Below the pieces are notes generated by a model. The model did no database searches. It was not told the DNA's origin and saw nothing but the letters and a program-made list of their open reading frames with translations. A stretch of DNA of 51,637 bases from Terana coerulea (taxonomy: Eukaryota > Basidiomycota > Agaricomycetes > Polyporales > Phanerochaetaceae): positions 1 through 51,637 of the forward strand of contig JAKOGH010000792.1 of assembly GCA_024811115.1 (NCBI GenBank). Direction: 5' to 3'. Within the stretch, counting starts at the first letter, position 1; each line of letters starts with the position of its first letter. Below, in pieces: positions 21,750-30,452 of the stretch. The translations under genes and the position numbers were made by a program.

Positions 21750-22256
21750 ATGAAGGTCTTTGCTGTAGTTGCTTCTCTCATTGCTTCTGCTTTGGCATTC
21801 GGCGAGATCACCGTTGTTCAGCCCGCCGCAAACTCATATATAAGTAGCTCATTCATCTCGGTGGAGCTGCGCAGAGATGTGAACGACCATACCTTGCGAG
21901 CCGCCACCGTAGTCTAACCTTATCTCAATGTTCTGTCGCTCCCCATTCCCACCGGCACAGTGACCATCGCCATCAACTGCACGGTCGTGTACGACGGCAT
22001 ATTCAACCCGGTGCAGTCCTCGGCGTACCCAGACAGGGGTCGCTTCCAGGATCTGCGCGTTCCGATGCCAGATCTGGACAACGGCCCCGCTGCTTTCACC
22101 GTATCGCACACCTTCACTGCTCAAGCGAACGTACGTAGCACGTTCTTCACAGATGATCCTGCAGTCAGCTCATGCATCCCACAGGCTCGACCGCAGCTTC
22201 TCAACGAGCTCGTCTCTGTGCCGGTCATTATTGCGCAGGTACACGCAGGGAACTGA
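21750..22256 (+). CDS. Small secreted protein, family A copy 3 (diverged)
   Basis: Exon 1 (21750-21878) encodes 43 residues, exactly as in copy 2: a signal peptide MKVFAVVASLIASALA, then GEITVVQPAANSYISSSFIS and VELRRD at the intron junction. Exon 2 ends at 22130 and exon 3 is 22185-22256, with a 54-nt phase-0 intron as in copy 2. The exon 2 text VTIAINCTVVYDGIFNP ... GRFQDLRVPMPDL ... VSHTFTAQ matches the family. It lacks about 14 residues around the CFDVC loop. No acceptor that keeps frame is visible at the start of exon 2; the only nearby AG is followed by a stop in that frame. The copy is thus either diverged, mis-sequenced at about 21905-21920, or dying. Probably secreted if expressed. 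Confidence 0.6.
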
Positions 22257-23642
22257 TTGGCCATTCACTGCGTTCCAAGCCCTGATAGCACGACCCTGTG
22301 AAGTTGAGGTACCTGTAGCTAGATAGAGGGTCAATTTAGGACAGCTATGGGAACAGACATGTTAGGTCCGTGCACGCACACTTCGTAGAGCCTGAATAGA
22401 TGACTCGTGCCGATTGCGTCCAGCTGGCGCTTCTTCAGTGATACGGACCTAGACGCGTGATGGTGGGTGACCGATGCCGACCTCTGTCTACCTCCTTTCA
22501 GTCCGACTACCACGACCGACCACCTATCGCCGTGGGCTGGCGATTATAGCCTATACGCACACCGGAGTTTGAATTGCAGGCGTTGCGTGTGCTGCTGAAC
22601 GAGTAATATTGGTTTCGATTTGGCACTTGTCGGGCTTCAGATAGGCATGCTACCTATCCCTACCAATCCCGCTTCTGTCGTAGCCCACTACTTACCATAT
22701 GATACACTCCTTTCAACAGCAATATCCGCGCATGCTCATTTTCGTTTTTGGCTTAGACTGCTATTTCTCTTCCAAGCGCAAGTGCTTACTACACGGCAGA
22801 AGCCACGAGTCGGTCCTCAGGCCTCAGACTTCCGGGCTTGCGGAGGACCGTTGTGGCGTTGATCCGCAATGCCGCTCGACCTAGGGTTAGGGGTCTGGAT
22901 CGTTCCGATCAAATCTGTGGGAGTTGAAGTACCCACTCCGAGCCCGCCAGTGATTGCTCCCGAGACCGCAACCACATTGCAGTGACCCTGGGCGCACACC
23001 CACAACACAGATGTTTGGGTGACAATCTAGCTCGGTGCCTTGGACTACGTGGGGTGAGTGCGAACAAGGGTTCATAGCGTTATGGTCCTCATGTGCATCT
23101 TTACGTGTTGGCAGAAGTACTAGCATTCACTGCATGACGTGAAGATCAAGCCACAATATGAAACCTTTCCGCCACACCCTAGCGTCTAAGCTTTGAACAG
23201 ACAGCCATCGGTAGAGGCTGCCCGATGACAATACTGTCGTTGACCACAATGTGCTCAAATGCAAACGATATAGATGTTGAGGGCACGGTTGGAGACAGAC
23301 GCAGATTGAGGTAAGGCGACTTCCTTACACTTGTGTGTCTGGCCCCTCACATGTCCCCTCTTGTTGTTAGGCTTGAGCTAACCAGCCCTTCTCCACGCGG
23401 CTGCGGAAGGCGAGACCGCTTGCATCCGACCAGTGCGATTGTTGCGGACTGAAACCTTGACGCCACATGTGCTGGCAGGATGCCCATATCCTGCTGAAAG
23501 GTCCACAAGACGCGTAGTAGTCCCGCCAGGCGGCTACTTCCGGCGCCACCAATTCATTTGAGACAAGCGGCGGGGCGATTTAGTCTTGATTTAGTCTCGT
23601 TACGACAGCGTTGCATCTCGAGGACCTTGTCCACGTACCGCC
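22257..23642. other. Gene-poor stretch, 1.39 kb
   Basis: I see no gene, RNA or repeat. Open frames are short and on both strands. Confidence 0.45.
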
Positions 23643-24803
23643 ATGATCCCCCGTCTACCCCTCGAGCTCGTCGACCACCTCCTCAACTCACTCGAACTTC
23701 CGCGAGACCGAGAGGCGTTGAGCGCATGCTCCCTCGTCTGCTCAGCCTGGCTGCCGATTGTTCGTGAACACCTGCATCATACGCTGCGAACGGACGAGTC
23801 GCCCGGTGGACGAAGGCGACTGTCGGGCTTACACCACTCCCTGACGTCCTCTCCAGGACTCGCGTTCGCCGTCACTCGCCTCGTGCTCAAGGGATCCGGA
23901 GTTACATCCTGCCTTCGCCCGGAGGAGTTCACGTCCGTGCTAAGCAGACTACCGCGCCTCCGCTACGTCACGATGAGCAAATGGAGATTGGCCGGATTCT
24001 CGCTCGTGGCTCCTCGTCAGCATCCCGCCCTCCGCCTCGAGAGCCTGGAGCTCGACGATTTCGGGTTTTACCTCGACTCGCCAGAACACATGTTCCACTT
24101 CCTATCCCTATTTCGCGCCATTGGCTCCTTCGCCATTCGCAGACCGTGGATGCGGTATGCCTACGGCGCCCCACTCAACGAGATGATACCGACCCTGCCC
24201 ATCCCCGCCAGCCTCTCCGCGACGTCCCTCACTTTACGCGTCACTGACGCTTGCGCGGAGCTGCTTCTCGAGGGTTTCAGGCACACGGGAATATTCGACA
24301 AGCTCCGTACCCTTACTTTATCTTTCCTGGATTTTACACCTCTGCTGCGCGTCATTGGCCAATTCCTAGCAGACCCTGGATGCAAGTTGGAGACGCTTGT
24401 CCTCGACTTCGCGGAATCCTTTCCTTACTCGTATGCCACCGACCAGTATGGCATGGAAGCTGCTCTCTGTGCCGTCGAGCAACATCTACGACCTTCGCTG
24501 CGCAAGCTTAACTCTCTTGAACGGGTCGTTCTTTCTACGGGCGATGTTCCACCGCGGTACGAGGCTTTCTGGACTATGTGTACGGCGATTTTGTCCTCGC
24601 TGCCGTCAACCGTGCGCACCCTGGAGATATTCCTCACAAAGGGGCAATGTGGCTTCGATGCAAGCGCCTTGAGGCCTATCATCTCTCGCTTGGAGGACTT
24701 GGAGCTCTTTGCTGTCCATGGGGAGGCGCATTCGGAGGCGCAGGAAGGGCTGGCTCGATCGTTCACAGAAGCTGCGAATGTCAAAGCGCTCCGACGCAGC
24801 TAA
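23643..24803 (+). CDS. F-box protein (copy 1)
   Basis: A single-exon gene of 386 codons. The F-box is at the N-terminus: PRLPLELVDHLLNSLELPRD, followed by LSACSLVCSAWLPIVREHL. The remainder is a leucine-rich, repeat-like array (LRYVTMSKWRLAGF, LRLESLELDDFGF, SATSLTLRVTD, LRTLTLSFLDF, LETLVLDF) as in Agaricomycete F-box/LRR-type proteins. Such proteins act as substrate receptors for SCF ubiquitin ligases through Skp1; the substrate is unknown. It is a tandem paralogue of the gene at 25046, 242 bases downstream, sharing RDAWFTF/RRPWMRY-type blocks and the LSFxDF repeat. No frame problem. Confidence 0.85.
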   Translation: MIPRLPLELVDHLLNSLELPRDREALSACSLVCSAWLPIVREHLHHTLRTDESPGGRRRLSGLHHSLTSSPGLAFAVTRLVLKGSGVTSCLRPEEFTSVLSRLPRLRYVTMSKWRLAGFSLVAPRQHPALRLESLELDDFGFYLDSPEHMFHFLSLFRAIGSFAIRRPWMRYAYGAPLNEMIPTLPIPASLSATSLTLRVTDACAELLLEGFRHTGIFDKLRTLTLSFLDFTPLLRVIGQFLADPGCKLETLVLDFAESFPYSYATDQYGMEAALCAVEQHLRPSLRKLNSLERVVLSTGDVPPRYEAFWTMCTAILSSLPSTVRTLEIFLTKGQCGFDASALRPIISRLEDLELFAVHGEAHSEAQEGLARSFTEAANVKALRRS

Positions 24804-24988
24804 CAATGGGCTCTTGCTTGTGAGTCGACTTGTGCCTGTTCGTTTCTGCTCATTCATGCCGACCTTTCAGCCTTAGCCTCAACCTCTCCCCGCAAGACAT
24901 CGCTTTCTCGTTCCCAAACCTCAATGACTCCTTTCCCAGTGACTCGTCTGCAAATCCCAGGCTAGTCATTTCGGGATACCCCGAAAGC

Positions 24989-24996
24989 GTATAAAG
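24989..24996 (+). promoter_or_regulatory. TATA box of F-box copy 2
   Basis: GTATAAAG lies about 50 bases upstream of the ATG at 25046. Confidence 0.5.
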
Positions 24997-25045
24997 TCTA
25001 TCACTATCCCAGCGTCTAGCCCTCAGCACTTCTCCATCCTCCGCC

Positions 25046-26264
25046 ATGTCTGTGCACCGTCGCGCCATCCCTCCCGAACTCATCCGCCTCATCTTCGACA
25101 CCCTCACGCTGCACGACGACGCCGACACGCTCTCGTCGTGCTCGCAGGTCTGCGCAGGCTGGCTGCCCATCGCGCGCAGCTACCTCTTCGCCCGCCTTTG
25201 TCTTTACGACTGGCGCCTGCGACACCCACGTCGCGCGGAGACCCTCGAGTGGGACCGCTTCCTCCAGATGTTCCCGGCGGCGGCTAGCACGGTCAGGGGA
25301 GCTGCGCGTCGCGACCAGCCCCGGTTCGGCGCGTCTGTCGTTCCTCCGCGTCGTGTCGGCGCTTGCGCCACTGCGCAGCCTGAAGAGACTCGGTCTGGTG
25401 GGATGGAACCTTGCAGGATTTGCGCAGGACGCCACCATCGAACGCTCGTTGCAAGCGTTTGCGCCGATGAAGCTGGAGACGCTCGAGCTCGCGCAGCTGG
25501 GCGCGGCGTACGTGACGGATGTCCTGGACCTCCTGCGCCTGTTCTCGCCCATCGGCACGCTCGAGCTGCGCGACGCGTGGTTCACGTTCACGCGCGCAGA
25601 CCCCGAAGACGCGTCGCGCACCGCCGTTTCCGTGGACTTGCCGGACCCCTTTGCGGTGACCTCTCTCGTGCTGTGCGGCGCGGACCTCCGCACCGAGCTC
25701 ATCCTCGACGCCCTCCAGCACACGCAGACCGCGCACACCCTCTCATCCCTCACACTCTCCTTCGCCGACTTCGCGGAGCTGCTCCCGTGTCTCGGCCGCC
25801 TCCTCGGCGACCCGCGCTGCCAGCTGCGCGTGCTCGCCTTCAACCTCTTCGACCACCTCCCCTACTCCGCGACCTCGAGCGACGCCGAGGTGCGCCGCGC
25901 CGCGGGCGGCATCGACGCGCACCTCAAGCCCGCGTTCGCCACGCTGGCGTCTCTGAAGGCGTTCACGCTGCACCTTCCCGACACGCCGGAGGGGTGCCGG
26001 TCCTTCTGGGAGATGTGCGTCGCGCTGATCGCGGTGCTCCCTGCAGGGCTCCGGCGGCTCACCCTGCACGTCACCAAGAACTTCTTCCACTTCGACCTGC
26101 CCGCTCTGGCGCGTGCGCTGCGGCGGTTCGGGCAGCTGGAGTGCTTCAGGATTGTGGTGAGCCATGCGGAGGTGGCTCGAGACCTCAGGGAGAAGTTGAG
26201 GACTGAGCTGGTCGATATGGACACTGGCGGGACTTTGCAGGTGGTGTTGGACAATGAAGCCTGA
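25046..26264 (+). CDS. F-box protein (copy 2), one frameshift
   Basis: The N-terminal F-box reads IPPELIRLIFDTLTLHDD then LSSCSQVCAGWLPIARSYL. Around 25270-25300 the frame moves by one base (an apparent extra base after FPAAAS). It then continues with GELRVATSPGSARLSFLRV, LRSLKRLGLVGWNLAGFAQD, LETLELAQLG, VTSLVLCGADLRTELILDAL, LTLSFADFAELLPCLG and LKAFTLHLPDTPEGCRSFWE, ending at 26264. The domain plan and length (about 405 residues) match the neighbour at 23643, so the pair arose by tandem duplication followed by strong divergence. The role is probably SCF substrate recognition; the target is unknown. The shift is either a consensus error or an inactivating mutation; the long open remainder without stops favours the former. 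Confidence 0.78.
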
Positions 26265-26561
26265 GGCTTTGCACAATTTGGAATGACGTACTGTATATTT
26301 CCTTGAAGTGGCTTTGCTTTATTTACACTAACGCCACATGTGTCGCCTTAATAACAAAACGGCATGCTGTACAATGTATCATTTGTGTTTTACTACTATG
26401 CGCAAGTCCATGTTACAGTCGATAGAGTACAGTCCAAATAACGTCCAGGAGCCCGAAGTCCGAAAGTACAGGGTCATAATCAGTCAATGGTTCGTGGAAG
26501 TTCGTGCAGTCCGTGCAATAGTCCGTGATGACGTGCAGGCGTGGCTCGTAAGTTGAGGCCC

Positions 26562-27110
26562 TTAAAAGGTGATCGGGCCGTTGATGAGGAAGTCTTCGCT
26601 CCAGTTGCCGGAATCGCCGAAGACTTGTGCAAGCGATGAGTCTACCAGTCGTAGAAAAAATTGACAGAGCACTTACGGACGATGCTGAAGTTACCGGTGA
26701 TGACTTCAGGCACGGTTACTTCGACACGGCCAGCACGGAGGTCAAAGTCATGGGCAAGAAGAACTGCATTCATTCACAATAAGGCACTATTTTCGACCAA
26801 TAGTAACAGAGACGAACCTGACGTCTCAAACTCATTCTGGCGAAGGGTGATTAAGGCGCCATTCGAGATGGACTTCGGCGGGTTCGAGTTGTCCCTTCAT
26901 CGAGTCGACGACATCAGACGACCTGTGTGCACTGAAGCAGGATGACACTCACCAGGTGACGTTGTGTGTCTGCCCAGAGTACCAGACGGTGCCAGCATGG
27001 GGGTACAGCACTTTGGGAACGTACACGTCCCGCTTCTCCTCAGCAACGGGAGCAGCACTAGCGAGGCCGACGGCGGCGGCGAGGACAGCAAGGGTGGTCG
27101 TGAAGAACAT
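26562..27110 (-). CDS. Kre9/Knh1-like Ig-fold secreted protein, copy 1
   Basis: Four exons (26953-27110, 26818-26894, 26677-26763, 26562-26623) join to 127 residues. The signal peptide ends SAA (about residues 1-19) and is followed by PVAEEKR, a Kex2-type dibasic site at residues 26-27. The mature Ig-like domain reads DVYVPKVLYPHAGTVWYSG, HNVTWDNSNPPKSISNGAL, FDLRAGRVEVTVPEV and FGDSGNWSEDF. This is the pattern of the PF10342 (Kre9/Knh1 N-terminal) domain found in small secreted and GPI-anchored wall proteins. The usual serine/threonine tail and GPI signal are absent, so it is probably soluble. The 3' flank holds repeated GTTCGTG/GTCCGTG words. It is a tandem duplicate of the gene at 28315. 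Confidence 0.88.
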
Positions 27111-28314
27111 ATTGGTCGTGAAGGGAGGAGTGGGAGGGAAGAGGTTATGTGGATGGGTGCGGAGGGGTCGAAAGACACAGTCTCTCCATCCGCGCCAGGA
27201 CCTCCTTATATACCCTTCCCTCGACCGACTTCGCGATCGATGCGGATGCAAAGATGCTCTCCAGACGTCCGCCGAATACGTGTGGCCGCACGGGCAGAAT
27301 CCCCGCATGAGTGAGCCGGGTCTCTCGTCCGAGTGGTGCATGATCCATGTGCCTCTGGGTTGCAGGTGCGCACACGGGTCTCGTGCTGTCTCGTGCTGAT
27401 TGGCCTGTCCCGTTTTGTGCAGCTGTGCGCCGCTGCCTCTAGAATGCGTATTGCGTCCGCCGACTTGTACGGTATCGTTTTGCATAAAGCGGATTGACAT
27501 GCCCGGTAGAGGCTGTCCTGGCGGCCGCTGCGAGTTAGGTCTCGGTCATCCGAGGTAATCCGGCTTATTCTGAGCGCAGAGGCGTCTCCTCATGTCTAGG
27601 CCCTGCTAGAGTTGGCTAAGGAAGAGTAATCTATTCAATGGCAAGCATGCTCATACCTTGGTGGATGTTTTTGCTTCATTATCCTCCGTGCGCGCGTGCA
27701 GGAGAGCTGTGGTAAACGGTAGTGGTGGTCGAAGTCAAGGAAGTCGCCGACGACTCGGTGGGCACTCGGTGGGCGCTATCGGTTCGCGAAGCTGAGGCGC
27801 TTATAGAGAGCGTTAGTACTTGACACGCCGGAAATTTTGGTATCGGAGAACGATACTTGAGACGGTCCAGAATAGTCATGTTCGACTCGTAATTATTCTA
27901 CGCAGTAAGCAGAGGAGGAGATGCAATACCAACGGGAGGCTCGAGGACCGTCAGCTGTATCCCCATGTCGACCCCGGTGTGCGGACGGTTCAAGACAGTT
28001 CAAGACCCAAGGGCGGTTGGTTCGAGCCTCTAGGATGGCACATTGTACTGCTGAATTCACGATGCTTCAACGAAAGCTCTCGCTGACATGTTTTGGTGAA
28101 ATAACCATGCTGCATGCCCCACTAATGTACAATTCATTATTTCCAAACTTATTACAAGTACTGTGCGAAAGTCCATGTTACACTAGATGGTGTGCAGCCC
28201 GAGCAAGTCCCAAAAGTCCACGTCCAAAATTACAGTAAGCAGTTCGTGAAAGCGCAGATAAATCCGTGCGGTAGTTCGTGATGAAATGGTAGCGTGCTTC
28301 GCGTATTGAGGCAC
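27111..28314. promoter_or_regulatory. Promoter of Kre9-like copy 1 and spacer of the tandem duplication
   Basis: On the minus strand the promoter has a TATA box (27205-27213, TATATAAG), a conserved block at about 27253-27289 containing CTCTCCAGACGTCCGCCGA, and an ATTGG (CCAAT) box near 27399-27403. The same elements in the same order precede copy 2. Beyond about 27800 the sequence has no visible gene. Confidence 0.6.
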
Positions 28315-28870
28315 TCAGAAGGTGATTGGCCCGTTGATGACGAAGTCTTCGCTCCAGTTGCCGGAGTCGCCGAAGACTATGGCAAAAAAACTAAGTCCGC
28401 AGCTCGCAGTATAACACTAACAGAATACTTACGGACGACACTGAAGTTACCGGTGATGACTTGCGGCACGGTCACTTCGACATGGCCGGCACGGAGGTCG
28501 AATCCGTTGGCAAGGATGACTGCAATAACTCATCTTGAGGCTCATTCGACAAAGGACAGTGACTGAGACCTACCTGGGAATTCAGTTTGCCCTTGGCGAA
28601 GGAGGATAAAGGCTCCATTCGAAATGGACTTCGGTGGGTTTGAGTTATCCCTTTGCAATGTCACCGCCGAAATTAGATAAGCACTTTGGGAAACATTAGA
28701 GGTACTCACCAGGTGACGTTATGTGTCTGTCCCGAGTACCAGACGGTACCGGCGTGCGGGTAAAGCACCTGGGGAGCGTACACGTCCCGCTTCTCCTCAG
28801 CAACGGGAGCAGCACTGGCCAAGCCGACGAGGACAGTGGAGAGGGTGACAAGAGTCTTCGTGAACATCAT
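28315..28870 (-). CDS. Kre9/Knh1-like Ig-fold secreted protein, copy 2
   Basis: Same four-exon plan as copy 1 with intron positions conserved; exon 1 is 28710-28870. Two adjacent ATGs (28870 and 28867) could start it. The signal peptide MMFTKTLVTLSTVLVGLASA is followed by APVAEEKRD with the same dibasic site. The domain reads VLYPHAGTVWYSGQTHNVT, NPPKSISNGAFILLRQGQ, GFDLRAGHVEVTVPQV and FGDSGNWSEDFVINGPITF. It differs from copy 1 mainly in the signal peptide and around the second intron (QTEFPVILANG). Flanks on both sides are also duplicated. The role is probably in or at the cell wall, by family; no catalytic residues are expected. Confidence 0.88.
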
Positions 28871-30452
28871 GAGGTCGTGAAGTGGAAGCGTACGCAGAGG
28901 GTGATTGCCCGAGTACTAGGTTATCTGTGAGGATGTGAAAGTGTCGAAAGACAATGCTCCTCGACGTCTGCGCTATGACTTGCTTATATACCCCTACTGG
29001 ACTGTCCTGCCGCGCATTCAGTGCCTATTAGATGTCTGAATGCTCTCCAGACGTCCGCCGAGTACCTATGGCCGCGAGCAGCATCCCTGTATGTCATCCG
29101 AGTGGTGAGTGATTTGTGCGCCTCTGGACTGCAGGTGCCAAGGGCCTCGGGCCGCCTCGTGCTGATTGGCCCGACTCGTCCTGCATCGCTCTGCGCCGCT
29201 GCTCGTAAACTGTGTCCTGCCCGGCTAGTCAACGGCAGGTGTGTGTAAGTTCTATTGACATGATTGTCAGTGGCTGTCCTGCTGCCAGGCTGGCCACTCT
29301 CGGATAACAAACGTCCGAGTTAATCCGGCTTCAAGTCCGCGTACCGTAGGGGCGTCTTCACATTTCTTATAAGTAAACGGCAAAGTTCGTCGAGCAACAT
29401 GAATATATTTGTTGTCGCACCTTGTGTGGTACTTTGCTTGCTATGCTCTGCGCATGCACACAATTCAGGAGAGCGAAGTGCAATACATGTGGCAGGAGTA
29501 AAGCAGCTCGCGGCGGGCGGTATCGGACCGCAGAGCTCAGGCGCTTATAGATCTCGGCCTATGTCGGCAGGTGGCGGACTTTGCTTTCGTCTGTCATTAT
29601 CGAACCGATATCGAACTAGATACGTGACAAAACCTTGCTTGTTTGTACAGGTGTAAACGTGCTGATTAAGCAGGACGACGGCGAAGGAACGGCCGTGATG
29701 GGCGTCAGGCAAATGCCGGTAGTCCAACTGGACCTGCTTTGACATTTACGATGCTTTGCTTGCTCTGACAAATGCTTGCGGCTAGTGCTTTAGTCATTTT
29801 TCGCGAGATTTCCGGAGAAGACGCCGATGCACTGTTCCAGAGCCGTCCATAGGTTTTTGGCGGGCAGACGTAGTCACTCCGCGTGTCAAACAGCCATCGG
29901 GCTTTTACAAAGCTCTGGATAGAGCTCTCAGCCTAGGTACGGCGTACAAAAATGATGACTCACAAATCTCAGATGTCAGGTTGGACACCGACACGTCTTT
30001 TGCACACTCACGACTCGTCATCGTCTTGAGCAGCGGCAGAGACATGATCTACCGGCTGGTGAGTAGTCAGTTTGGTCTGGCGTGGGACTTCGCTAACCAT
30101 TGCGGATTCACGGTAGCTCGGGTGTTCTCCTGTGTCGTATCCAGCGGAGATCTATATGACCAGGACTTTGCTCGCATTTGCTCCAGTCCCACGGCTTAGC
30201 TAGAATGCTCGCCTCCATCGCGGTCTAAACTTGCGTACTTCGCTCGCCCATATCTCCTGCATTCCCGAGCACTCGACTGCGTTTGGTGATTGACATTCCT
30301 GCTCCTCGCCGAGCGCTGAGCGCATTTTAAGTTAGAGTTCATGGCTTTCTCCATTGTTGACGTTGATCACGCCCACCCCTTCAGGCTGCGGCTCGCTCCC
30401 ACTACCGACCTCTTTTCAAGAATATTCGAGTTGCGCGCACTTGACTAGTGAC
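28871..30452. promoter_or_regulatory. Promoter of Kre9-like copy 2, then gene-poor sequence
   Basis: Copy 2 has a TATA box at 28983-28990, the shared promoter block at about 29039-29075 and an ATTGG box near 29165-29169. Duplicated similarity continues in patches to about 29555 (for example CAGGCGCTTATAG, against GAGGCGCTTATAG near 27793). From 29560 to 30450 I see no gene; the last 150 bases are the DUF4238 promoter and leader. Confidence 0.55.

Noticed and set aside
25046..26206. 386-codon frame read straight through F-box copy 2
   Set aside because: After about 25300 it is Arg/Ala/Pro-rich shadow; the family text continues in the next frame.
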